Shown one piece after another: positions 26,683 through 34,694 of a stretch of DNA of 63,041 bases (the first letter of the stretch is position 1; the number at the start of each line of letters is the position of its first letter). A program made the translations under genes and the position numbers. The DNA comes from Phycisphaerae bacterium (GTDB taxonomy: Bacteria; Planctomycetota; Phycisphaerae; Sedimentisphaerales; SM23-30). Where the stretch lies: positions 1-63,041 of the forward strand of contig JAEIOG010000017.1 in the NCBI GenBank assembly GCA_016342495.1. The letters run 5' to 3'. Under the pieces are notes generated by a model that had not been told where the DNA came from, made no database searches, and saw only the letters and a program-made list of their open reading frames with translations.

Positions 26683-27729
26683 ATGGTTAAAAAAAATGAC
26701 ATTTCGGTACTTTTTGTGGTATTTTTTGCCCTTTTGGTACCCGTTGCCGCCCGAGAAAAGCAGGCTTTAGTGGTCCTGCCACATCATCAACTGATGGCTA
26801 AAAGAGCTGCCGAGCTGGATGCCTATCGAAATATGGCCGAGCGAATTCTGGGTTTTTCTATTAATTCAGATACTAAAGTAAGGGATTTTGTCGGAGAATC
26901 TGACAATATAGCCATAGATATAGACCATTTTATTAAAGGGATTAAAATCGATGATAGTCAAACCGTATGGTATGATGATGGAAGTTGTGAAGTGGTAGCT
27001 AAAGTTAAATTGTCGGAGGTTGTCAAGCAGTTGAAAACATCCAATGATAAATATTATCAAGGTAAAAAGTACTCAACTACTGATTTTGAAAGTATTTATG
27101 CTAGCACAACTGAAAAGGAAATCATCGTTTATGGTTCTGCGGCAATACGTCCTGACAGTTATATTACCCAGATACAAAACTATAATATTATTATGCCTAT
27201 GATGAATTCCCGCAGCAAAATTCAAACGTTGCCAACAGTATGGAATCAGCATAGTGCCCGTCAACGCCTGCAGGCCAGACGTGTCGCAACTGCTGATGCA
27301 TATCGCAAGCTCGCCGAGCAATTGTATGGCTTGCGACTTACTGCAAAAACTACAGTTAAAGATTTTGTTGAATCTAATGATATAATAGGAACTACAATGG
27401 GAGCGTATCTAAAAGGTGTTAGAATCGACGAAGTTCGATATCAGAATGATGGCATAGTTGAAGTGCAAGTTTCTGTTACAGTTAGCCAGGTTATAAAAAC
27501 TTTGAAAACAGTTTGTGACCAATATTATGATGGCAGTGAATGGACTACCAAAGATTTTGAGGAAATCCAAAGATCGACCAATCGTAGAATCATAACAGTG
27601 CTGGGTATGGGAGCTGTTACTGATGAGTATAAGGATAATATGATATATGATTCTGAAATATTCAAGAACAGAATAAAAACAAGCACAACTTTAATCGAAG
27701 AAACTGCCGAAGTAATTGAAATATTATAA
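26683..27729 (+). CDS. Exported protein with two LPP20/FlgT-N-like repeats
   Basis: The 348-residue protein has a signal peptide (VLFVVFFALLVPVAA) and an internal duplication. Repeat 1 (about 35-150) contains LMAKRAAELDAYRNMAERIL and KVRDFVGESDNIAID; repeat 2 (about 200-315) contains RRVATADAYRKLAEQLYGL and TVKDFVESNDIIGT. Both continue with a FIKGIKID or YLKGVRID strand and an LSEVVKQLKT or VSQVIKTLKT helix. This is the LPP20/FlgT N-terminal type of domain, found in proteins at the outer membrane and around the flagellar base. Fold assignment is by motif only. There is a good GGAG site. The gene lies between the caspase-FGE gene and a small lipoprotein gene. Confidence 0.75.
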   Translation: MVKKNDISVLFVVFFALLVPVAAREKQALVVLPHHQLMAKRAAELDAYRNMAERILGFSINSDTKVRDFVGESDNIAIDIDHFIKGIKIDDSQTVWYDDGSCEVVAKVKLSEVVKQLKTSNDKYYQGKKYSTTDFESIYASTTEKEIIVYGSAAIRPDSYITQIQNYNIIMPMMNSRSKIQTLPTVWNQHSARQRLQARRVATADAYRKLAEQLYGLRLTAKTTVKDFVESNDIIGTTMGAYLKGVRIDEVRYQNDGIVEVQVSVTVSQVIKTLKTVCDQYYDGSEWTTKDFEEIQRSTNRRIITVLGMGAVTDEYKDNMIYDSEIFKNRIKTSTTLIEETAEVIEIL

Positions 27730-27741
27730 CAGGAGAAAGAT

Positions 27742-27885
27742 ATGAAACGCTTAGCATTGATAATTATAGTCAGTTTATTTACTTTAAGTGTTACCGGCTG
27801 TTCTGGCAGATGTCGCCACCGGATTGAAAGGCATACTGAAGAAAATATTAAGACTATCGAATCTGAACATATTATTATAGAATAG
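27742..27885 (+). CDS. 47-residue lipoprotein
   Basis: A small gene of 48 codons has AGGAG ten bases before its ATG. The product starts MKRLALIIIVSLFTLSVTGC, a lipoprotein signal with lipobox VTGC, and the mature part is only about 28 residues (SGRCRHRIERHTEEN, then an acidic helix). It lies 12 bases after the LPP20-like gene and four bases before the next gene, so it is in the same transcription unit. It could be an anchor or small subunit of the complex; no family is recognised. Confidence 0.75.
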   Translation: MKRLALIIIVSLFTLSVTGCSGRCRHRIERHTEENIKTIESEHIIIE

Positions 27886-27889
27886 AGCT

Positions 27890-29116
27890 ATGAAATTATT
27901 AAGACTTACAATTTATATCCTGTTATGCGGATCTTTTGCATTTGCCGCTGATGATGGCCGTGTCAAGGTTATTTCAGCAGGACAATCGCCAGCAGATACC
28001 GTAAATGCCCGCCAAAGTGCAATTGAAGATGCTCTCAGGCAGGCAGTTGAAACCGGTGGAGGGCTAAAGGTTGCCAGCCAAACAGAGGTTCGAGATTTCG
28101 AACTAGTCAAAGACATTATTTATCTGCAAAGTGCGGGTCTGGTTGAAAATTATAAGGTATTACGGGAAAATCCTAATCAGGGTGGTTTTTATACAGTTGA
28201 AGTGGAAGCAATTGTTTCACGTGCGGAAATAGATACTAATCTTGCTGTCTGGAAAGCTCTTATCGCTCGCAAGGGGCATCCGCGTTTACTTATTGTTGGC
28301 TCGGCTGACAAGCAGGCATTTGATTTTCGATTAACAGCAGAGCTGCAGGGCATTCTGGAAAAACGTAATCTTGATGTTATTGACCTGGAAATGTTAAATG
28401 AAAACCAGAGGCGCGATGCTGAAAGGGCAGCTAAGGGGGATCTTGACCCGGGGAAAGCAGCATTAATTATTCGAGAACTGGGTGCTGATTATTTCGTTAT
28501 TGCTCAAGTTACAGGCACGCAATATCCCGCTAAAACAGTTCATGGTCTACAAATGTATCCGGTGGAGGCAACCGCTATCCTTAAAGTTGTCGCTGCAGAT
28601 AATGGAGCAGTTATTGCCAGCGAGGTTGTAGATCATCAAACACAAGGGCCAACCCAGCAGCAGGCGACTAATCAGGCTTGTTCATTTGCAATTAATAATG
28701 CAATGGAAAAAGTTTTTGGGCGGATAGCCTGTCATTGGATTGAAGATGTAGATGTCAGATCAGGGCAGGAGATTGCTCTTGTGTTGGCACGTTTTCCTTT
28801 CAGTAAAGTTGAACATGTTGTCCGTGAGCTTGAAAAGGTCGATAGATGTGAAGTGGTGATCGATGCAACTGATATTGAGGGTCGCAGTCATCTGCGAGTT
28901 ATCACCAATGAATCATCAGCTTTTATTGTTTCGGTTCTTACTCGAATTGTGCCGGAAGCTGGCGTAATCCAATCATCGAAATATAAGATTGAATTGGATT
29001 ATTTTAACGCCGGTTCCAACGAATCAAAATCATTTAAATTAATATTTATCGTTGTTGGAATGGTACTGGTTATATTAGCCTTAGTTAATTTGTTTCGGTT
29101 GAATCGTAAAGGTTAG
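27890..29116 (+). CDS. FlgT/CsgG-like exported protein with C-terminal membrane anchor
   Basis: The 408-residue protein has a signal peptide (YILLCGSFAFAADD). An N-terminal domain (about 22-115: ARQSAIEDALRQAVETGGG, VENYKVLRENPNQGGFYTVE) is like the FlgT N-terminal/LPP20 fold. A middle domain (about 130-275: PRLLIVGSADK, LGADYFVIAQVTGTQYPA, VVAADNGAVIASEV) resembles CsgG/TolB-N, which is also the FlgT arrangement. A small C-terminal alpha/beta domain and a final membrane helix (LIFIVVGMVLVILALVNLF) follow. FlgT stabilises the flagellar base in vibrios, but no flagellar genes are present here, so the module is probably reused. It is the last gene of the plus-strand set. Confidence 0.75.
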   Translation: MKLLRLTIYILLCGSFAFAADDGRVKVISAGQSPADTVNARQSAIEDALRQAVETGGGLKVASQTEVRDFELVKDIIYLQSAGLVENYKVLRENPNQGGFYTVEVEAIVSRAEIDTNLAVWKALIARKGHPRLLIVGSADKQAFDFRLTAELQGILEKRNLDVIDLEMLNENQRRDAERAAKGDLDPGKAALIIRELGADYFVIAQVTGTQYPAKTVHGLQMYPVEATAILKVVAADNGAVIASEVVDHQTQGPTQQQATNQACSFAINNAMEKVFGRIACHWIEDVDVRSGQEIALVLARFPFSKVEHVVRELEKVDRCEVVIDATDIEGRSHLRVITNESSAFIVSVLTRIVPEAGVIQSSKYKIELDYFNAGSNESKSFKLIFIVVGMVLVILALVNLFRLNRKG

Positions 29117-29492
29117 AGATAGCAATAAATACATGAAAAGAATAAGATTTTAGCACCTGTAATAAGTTCACATCAATAATTGTTTACAGGTTTTTCTGGT
29201 TGTTAATGTCTGGATTTGGATGTATAATCGTCATTTGTATTTCATGGATCCCCGCCTACGCGGGGATGACAAGGTCAGCTTTTTTGATTTAGCCTCGATT
29301 TTGAGCCAAAATTAACGATGAGAATTTCATTCGATTGACCTGGTGAGCAAACGGCGATCATTGGCAAGAAATAAGGGTTATGTTCTGGTTTGTGCATAGT
29401 GGCTGCAAGCTGAAGCTTATAGCTGAATTGTTACCATTTTTCTTAGGCTTGACAGGCTGGTTTGTATTTATCGCTTTTCTGGAGTAATTGAA
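29117..29492. other. Intergenic region with one palindromic repeat
   Basis: This 376-base gap lies between the FlgT-like gene and the symporter gene. Apart from the GC-rich palindrome at 29248-29267 I see no gene or convincing terminator. A TTGACA at 29449-29454 lacks a matching -10 box at the usual spacing. Confidence 0.6.
29248..29267. repeat. GC-rich REP-like palindrome
   Basis: ATCCCCGC pairs perfectly with GCGGGGAT around a CTAC loop in otherwise AT-rich sequence. This kind of element, flanked by GG on the left and GACA on the right, is common between genes in many bacterial genomes. A degenerate relative may lie at 39836-39855. Confidence 0.65.
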
Positions 29493-30806
29493 ATGAAGTC
29501 CAAATTCCATTGGCTTATATTTGTTGGTATGATAGCAGGGGTGTTGTTTGGCTATTATTTGATGGGTGTGGAAGATGCTTCAGGTGCAACTTATAGCAAA
29601 AGCAATATAATTAAAGTGCTGGACCTGTTCGGTAAAACGATATTTATTGGCGCATTAAAAATGATTGTTGCCCCGTTGATATTCTTTTCGATTATTTGTG
29701 CGATTACGTCTTTGGGTAGTTCTGGTCAATTATTAAAGATGGGCTATAAAACAATAATGTTTTATATTATCACCACGTCACTGGCGGTTGGTATTGGCTT
29801 GTTTTTTGTATTAACGATTAAGCCGGGAATGTCAAAAAATCGTGATGATATTCGAGCCAACTGGCAGCAGAGTCAAAAAGAATTAAGCCAAACTTATAGT
29901 AGCGAAGAAGCCCGGATATCTGAGGCTAAAGAGCTCAGCAGTTTTGATGTTATTACTAATAGTATTGATAAGATGATCGAAAATCCTTTTAGCTCATTGG
30001 CTCAGAATCAAAGTCTGGGGATAATATTCTTTGCGATATTATTAGGAATTGCTTTGATAACACTGGGTAAACAGAGCGAATCGGCGATTTCGGTTTTTCA
30101 GGGTTTGAATGCTGCAATAATGCAGATAACCGGTTGGGTGATGGCTGGGTGTCCAATTTTTGTTTTTTGCCTGATGGCTTCTTTGGTGGGTAGTTTAGGT
30201 TTGGAGGTTTTCAGGACATTATCTATTTATTTATTGACAGTGCTGGTTGGCATTGCAGCCCATATTATTATTTTGTTGGTGATCTGCAGGGTTTTTGGCA
30301 AGATGTCGCCCTGGCGTTTTCTTAAAGGAATCAGGGAAGCATGGATGGTTGCTTTTGCGACCCGATCAAGTGCAGCTACATTGCCCGTGACGCTTAATTG
30401 CGTTCAGGAGAATTTGGGTGTCAGGGCTAAGACGGCTGATTTTGTGCTGCCTTTAGGGGCAACGGTTAATATGGACGGAACAGCTTTGTATGAAGGTGTT
30501 GCAGTGATATTTATTATTCAGCTGTTTGGGGGGATGCCTGGGGTTCCTTTAGAACTGACACCAGTAGCGACAGTGGTAATATTTCTGACAGCAGTTTTAG
30601 CTTCAATTGGAGCTGCTGCGGTGCCACAGGCCGGGCTGGTGACGATGGTGCTGGTTGCAAATGCTGTTGGGCTTTCGGTTGCGTATATTCCGATTATTTT
30701 TGCAGTTGACGCGTTTCTGGATATGTTCAGAACATCGACCAATGTATTAGGTGATTCGGTGGGAGCTGTTGTTATTGATCGATTGATTGGGGATGAGCCA
30801 GAGTAA
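29493..30806 (+). CDS. Dicarboxylate/amino acid:cation symporter (DAACS, GltP/DctA type)
   Basis: The 437-residue inner-membrane protein has about eight spans plus re-entrant loops. Diagnostic motifs are present: the serine-rich TRSSAATLPVTL (HP1) near 290, NMDGTALYEG in TM7 near 330, and GAAAVPQAGLVTMVL (HP2) near 370. Family members take up C4-dicarboxylates, glutamate or aspartate with Na+ or H+. The specificity cannot be read safely from these motifs. A stretch at about 110-165 is longer and more hydrophilic than usual. A GGAG site precedes the ATG. It ends four bases before the convergent HAD gene. Confidence 0.9.
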   Translation: MKSKFHWLIFVGMIAGVLFGYYLMGVEDASGATYSKSNIIKVLDLFGKTIFIGALKMIVAPLIFFSIICAITSLGSSGQLLKMGYKTIMFYIITTSLAVGIGLFFVLTIKPGMSKNRDDIRANWQQSQKELSQTYSSEEARISEAKELSSFDVITNSIDKMIENPFSSLAQNQSLGIIFFAILLGIALITLGKQSESAISVFQGLNAAIMQITGWVMAGCPIFVFCLMASLVGSLGLEVFRTLSIYLLTVLVGIAAHIIILLVICRVFGKMSPWRFLKGIREAWMVAFATRSSAATLPVTLNCVQENLGVRAKTADFVLPLGATVNMDGTALYEGVAVIFIIQLFGGMPGVPLELTPVATVVIFLTAVLASIGAAAVPQAGLVTMVLVANAVGLSVAYIPIIFAVDAFLDMFRTSTNVLGDSVGAVVIDRLIGDEPE

Positions 30807-30810
30807 CCCG

Positions 30811-31791
30811 TTAAAGGATTTTCAGAACATCATTAAAGTTATTGCAGTAATGGTCGCAAAGGCTCTGCGTGCCACTTTCGGGGATGTTGCCTTCGGCCAT
30901 GCCGATACAGGAAAATCCTGCTAATCTTACTGAACAAACACCGGCGCCGCTATCTTCCATGCCTATGATTTGATGACGTTGGCTGAAATCCATACCCAGA
31001 CCAACTCTTGCCACCTCAGCGTAAAGCCAGGGGTGGGGCTTAGGTGATAATTCACCCAGAGTGCCAGCATGGCCATGGCGAATCGGGAAACCAGCGGTAA
31101 TAATTGCATCGTAAAATTCAGCCGGATCGCCCATATTCAGGGTGCGAAAAGCCGATAGTATTTCAGGCCATGCTTTTTCATATAGGCCTGAGGTGACAAG
31201 ACCGATTTTGATGTTACGAGCTTTCAATTCAAGCAGAAATTCTTTGACGCCAACTACTGGCGTAAAGGCATCGGTGCGGCCACGACCGGCCATTATCTCG
31301 GCCATCTCTCGGTGGGTGTGTTCAAAGTAAAAATTCCGGGCCTGCTCAACAGTTTTGTCTGGGCAATATTTGCTGACACAATATTGGAGGTGTTCAGATA
31401 CACTGTGGCCAGAAACAAATGGCAGGTCCGCTTCTTCCAGTTCAAATTTGGGATTATCTAAAAGTGAAGCGGTAGCCAACTGGATAATCCATATCCAGAA
31501 ATGTTCGCTCCGGACGCTGGTGCCGTCCAGGTCCATTAAGACGGCCTTGACTGGCTTTTCGATTTTATTATGGTGTACCGGATAGTAACCGGGATAGCCC
31601 AGTGCGCTTTTGACATAAGCCAATACGTGGCTGGTGAAGAAAATGAATTCGACTTTGCCATCGGTTGTGGCAAGGATCGCCTTTACGCCATCGGAGCCTA
31701 CAGTGAATTTTCCATCGTTGCATTTGTTCAGCGTGTTAAAGTCATCAACTTTTGCCTGTGGTCCTAAAATACTGATGTCGATATTATTCAT
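30811..31791 (-). CDS. HAD-superfamily phosphatase with extra N-terminal domain
   Basis: The 326-residue protein carries HAD motif I VLMDLDGTSVR (Asp87/Asp89), motif II GLVTSG, a Lys in LSPKPHPW and motif III GMEDSGAGV, placing it near the phosphoglycolate phosphatase/beta-phosphoglucomutase group. An uncommon N-terminal extension of about 80 residues (GVKAILATTDGKVEFIFFTS) precedes the HAD core. The start overlaps the stop of the CCA-transferase gene by an ATGA, so the two are coupled. The substrate is unknown. Confidence 0.8.
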   Translation of the reverse strand: MNNIDISILGPQAKVDDFNTLNKCNDGKFTVGSDGVKAILATTDGKVEFIFFTSHVLAYVKSALGYPGYYPVHHNKIEKPVKAVLMDLDGTSVRSEHFWIWIIQLATASLLDNPKFELEEADLPFVSGHSVSEHLQYCVSKYCPDKTVEQARNFYFEHTHREMAEIMAGRGRTDAFTPVVGVKEFLLELKARNIKIGLVTSGLYEKAWPEILSAFRTLNMGDPAEFYDAIITAGFPIRHGHAGTLGELSPKPHPWLYAEVARVGLGMDFSQRHQIIGMEDSGAGVCSVRLAGFSCIGMAEGNIPESGTQSLCDHYCNNFNDVLKIL

Positions 31792-33008
31792 TTAAATTTC
31801 CTAATCTTTATTACCTGTTTTACAGCCTGATCGTGATTGGCGATATCACCTTCAAGCTGGCCCAGGTATATTTCATTTAATAATCGGCCCATATCCGGTC
31901 CGGGCTTTACTCCCATTTTAATCAAATCATCGCCGGTAATATAAGGCTGTGGCGCAACTTCCTCGTCGCCAAGTTCTTTTATCTGATTTGACAATAGCTG
32001 GAGTTTTTTACTATCTTTATTATTAACCTTGAGATAAACCCGAGTAAATTCGATAAGTTCATCGAAATGATTTTCAGCCAACCATAGTTTCAAATGGCCT
32101 TTGCTGAAAGGTATGCTATTGAGCAGTTTTTGGTAATTATCATTAAGCCAAAGGATTTTCTTTCGGGTGTCATTGCTGAAAGTCATTTTACGGCAAATTT
32201 TATCGCACAGTCTAGATTTGCACTGGATTAACAGCAAAGCCATCGCTAGGGCAAAATCATCGCAAGCGTCGGCTAATTGATTCATGGTATGTAAGCCAAT
32301 TCTTAATTGCTCTGAGGTCAATTCTGAAAAGATTATATTTAGCAGGCCGGTTTCGCTGGCCATTTCCATAGATTTTACTCTATTAGAATCTGTCATGATC
32401 TTTTGCAGTTCAGTGGTTATGCGTTCGGAGCTGATTTTTTGAATTTTATGGCTGTGTTTACAGATAGCAGTCCAGGTTTTATTTTCGATTTTATAGTTAA
32501 ACCGTCCGGCAAAGCGAATTGCTCGAAGCATTCTTAAATGATCTTCAGCGAATCGCTGGTCGGCATTGCCTATAGCACGAATTATTCCTGCAGCTAAGTC
32601 TTTCTTGCCACCTACATAATCAATGACTTCATTGGAAATTGGATCATAAAACATACCGTTGATGGTGAAATCACGTCGCAGGGCGTCGGCATGAGCGGTG
32701 GTGTAAATTACTTTTTCGGGCCTTCGCCCATCGCTATAATCGATATCACTGCGGAATGTAGCGACTTCAATTTGATCTTTATCCATTAAAACAACCACAA
32801 CGCCAAATTGAGCCCCGACGGTTAATGATCGCTTGAAAAGCTTTACCACTTCATCGGGCCTGGCACTGGTGGCGACATCATAATCATAAGGGGTAACACC
32901 CAAAAGCATGTCTCGCACGCATCCACCAGCTAATAAAGCTTCATGACCAGCATTGCGTAAAGTCTGCACAACTTGGATTATATTTTCGGGTATTATTTGA
33001 TTATTCAT
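31788..33008 (-). CDS. CCA-adding tRNA nucleotidyltransferase / poly(A) polymerase family protein
   Basis: The 406-residue class II nucleotidyltransferase has AGGCVRDMLLG near 27-37 followed by the metal-binding DYDVAT (the DxD pair is seen as DYD), and RRDFTINGMFYDP and RFAEDHLRMLRAIRFAGRF, all typical of the family. It either adds or repairs the tRNA 3' CCA end or makes poly(A); bacterial members cannot be separated by eye. The C-terminal part is helical. The gene overlaps rsmD by eight bases upstream and the HAD gene by four downstream, forming a three-gene operon. Confidence 0.88.
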   Translation of the reverse strand: MNNQIIPENIIQVVQTLRNAGHEALLAGGCVRDMLLGVTPYDYDVATSARPDEVVKLFKRSLTVGAQFGVVVVLMDKDQIEVATFRSDIDYSDGRRPEKVIYTTAHADALRRDFTINGMFYDPISNEVIDYVGGKKDLAAGIIRAIGNADQRFAEDHLRMLRAIRFAGRFNYKIENKTWTAICKHSHKIQKISSERITTELQKIMTDSNRVKSMEMASETGLLNIIFSELTSEQLRIGLHTMNQLADACDDFALAMALLLIQCKSRLCDKICRKMTFSNDTRKKILWLNDNYQKLLNSIPFSKGHLKLWLAENHFDELIEFTRVYLKVNNKDSKKLQLLSNQIKELGDEEVAPQPYITGDDLIKMGVKPGPDMGRLLNEIYLGQLEGDIANHDQAVKQVIKIRKFK

Positions 33009-33630
33009 CTTTTGCGATTTTTTTATAAAAGCTTAAGGTGTTGATGCCGTATTTTCGCTTATCGTATTGTTCTAATGTGCCATAAGTTTCCAGCATTGTA
33101 ATTTTGCTTTCGTGGCGAACAACAACTATGGCATTAACGGCAATTTGTTTGTCAATTTTGAGCATTAGTTTGCCAACCTGGGATTTTTCATCAATTTCCT
33201 GAGAATCGGGGAAAGGGGGGTCAAGAAAAACCAGGTTGCATTGGTAATTCTGGATTGGTCCGGCATAATGATTTTCCATGCCTCGTTTGATTGCGGGCAA
33301 GGCACCATGGGGGATACCTATCCGAAAAGTATTGGTTTTAATAGCGGTGACCTGACTGGTGAAATTCAGATTTTCCAGGTTTTTCTTGAGCCGTTCAAAC
33401 GCGTCGCGATCCTGGTCAACCATGACGGCATGGCCTGCACCGCGGCTGATCGCTTCCAGTCCGAGCGAACCGGTCCCACAAAACAAATCTGCGACTACCG
33501 CATTAACCACTTTTTTACCCAGAATCGAAAACAATGCTTCTTTTATCCGGTCGGTAATTGGTCTGGTAGTCTTTTCATCTTTAGGCCCGATTATCGTTGC
33601 GCGGGCTCTTTTTCCTGATATTATTCTCAT
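33001..33630 (-). CDS. rsmD: 16S rRNA (guanine-966-N2)-methyltransferase RsmD
   Basis: The 209-residue protein begins MRIISGKRARATI, the usual RsmD N-terminus, which decides the start at 33630 over two upstream in-frame ATGs. The SAM-binding motif VADLFCGTGSLGLEAISRGA and the catalytic NLVFLDPPF are both present. RsmD methylates G966 of 16S rRNA in the assembled 30S subunit. It is the first gene of the rsmD/CCA-transferase/HAD unit. No clear Shine-Dalgarno sequence precedes this start. Confidence 0.9.
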   Translation of the reverse strand: MRIISGKRARATIIGPKDEKTTRPITDRIKEALFSILGKKVVNAVVADLFCGTGSLGLEAISRGAGHAVMVDQDRDAFERLKKNLENLNFTSQVTAIKTNTFRIGIPHGALPAIKRGMENHYAGPIQNYQCNLVFLDPPFPDSQEIDEKSQVGKLMLKIDKQIAVNAIVVVRHESKITMLETYGTLEQYDKRKYGINTLSFYKKIAKDE

Positions 33631-33715
33631 GGGGGGCATTATAGCAAAGTTAGCTGGCAAATCCAGCATTAACTATTTTATACGTAGCTGGGGGGTGATA
33701 TGAGAGGCATTTTGC

Positions 33716-33743
33716 TTGAATAACTGTTTTATTATGCTATATT
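33716..33743 (+). promoter_or_regulatory. Candidate promoter of the EamA transporter gene
   Basis: TTGAAT (33716-33721) and TATATT (33738-33743) are 16 bases apart. The -10 box ends six bases before ATG 33750 and no ribosome site is present, which fits a leaderless transcript. Confidence 0.5.
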
Positions 33744-33749
33744 CCTTCG

Positions 33750-34685
33750 ATGGACAAAGCATATAAATCTGATTTACTATTATTATTGGCTGCTTTTGTC
33801 TGGGGAACGGCTTTTGTTGCCCAGCGCAAGGGGATGGAATTTGTTGGCCCATATACTTATAATACCATAAGGTTTGCAATAGGTGGGTTGGTTTTATTAC
33901 CATTGGTTTTTCGCACAAGGGCCAAAGGTGCTGAAATACCGCTTAAGAAATCTTTCTGGTTTGGTGGTGCGATAGCAGGTGCGGTTTTATTTGGTGGGAC
34001 ATCTTTTCAACAGGTTGGATTGCAATATACCACGGCAGGTAAAGCAGGTTTTATTACAGGATTATATGTGGTTTTGATTCCAGTAATTAGTACATTTATG
34101 GGCAGGAGGTATCGCAAAAGTGTTTGGGCGGCATCAGTATTGGTGATAATCGGGCTGTTTCTTTTATGCATGGGTAAACAATTTTATTTTAGTGAAGGTG
34201 ATAATATCATTAGTCCAATAGTTAGATTTTGGCAGACGAGTAATTTTAACCGGGGTGATGGGCTTGTTTTTGTTGGGGCGGTTATCTGGGCGGTACATGT
34301 TCTGGTTATTGAAAGACTGATTGGGACCAGTGAAGCAATTTATCTTGCATGTTGTCAGTTTATGGTTTGTGCTTTATTGAGTTTTACTTTTGCTTTGGTT
34401 TTGGAACAATTTATCCTTAGTGATATTATGGCCGCGGCGATACCCATTTTATATGGTGGGTTATTGTCAGTAGGTTTGGGGTTTTCATTGCAGGTATTTG
34501 CTCAGAAAAACGCTCCTGCGGCCCATGTAGCGATTATTATGAGTTTTGAAGCTGTGTTTGCTGTTGTTGCCGGTTGGCTGATTTTAAATGAAGATATGGG
34601 CGTAAAGGCAATAATTGGTTGTGGCTTAATGTTAGCGGGGATGATTCTTGTACAGTTGCGGGCGATGAAAAGCCGACAAGGATGA
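33750..34685 (+). CDS. EamA (DMT superfamily) transporter
   Basis: The 311-residue membrane protein has ten predicted spans in two EamA repeats. Repeat 1 includes LLLLAAFVWGTAFVAQRKGM and the FVTGLYVVLIPV-like segment GFITGLYVVLIPVISTF; repeat 2 includes GDGLVFVGAVIWAVHVLVIE and SFEAVFAVVAGWLILNEDM. Members export or import amino acids, nucleosides and other small metabolites; the substrate is unknown. It is transcribed away from rsmD and convergent with the DUF697 gene. Confidence 0.88.
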   Translation: MDKAYKSDLLLLLAAFVWGTAFVAQRKGMEFVGPYTYNTIRFAIGGLVLLPLVFRTRAKGAEIPLKKSFWFGGAIAGAVLFGGTSFQQVGLQYTTAGKAGFITGLYVVLIPVISTFMGRRYRKSVWAASVLVIIGLFLLCMGKQFYFSEGDNIISPIVRFWQTSNFNRGDGLVFVGAVIWAVHVLVIERLIGTSEAIYLACCQFMVCALLSFTFALVLEQFILSDIMAAAIPILYGGLLSVGLGFSLQVFAQKNAPAAHVAIIMSFEAVFAVVAGWLILNEDMGVKAIIGCGLMLAGMILVQLRAMKSRQG

Positions 34686-34694
34686 TAATCGCCG

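Noticed and set aside
29206..29292. Short frame reading SWIPAYAGMT in the gap before the symporter gene
   Set aside because: This peptide is the chance translation of the GC-rich REP-like palindrome and has no ribosome site.
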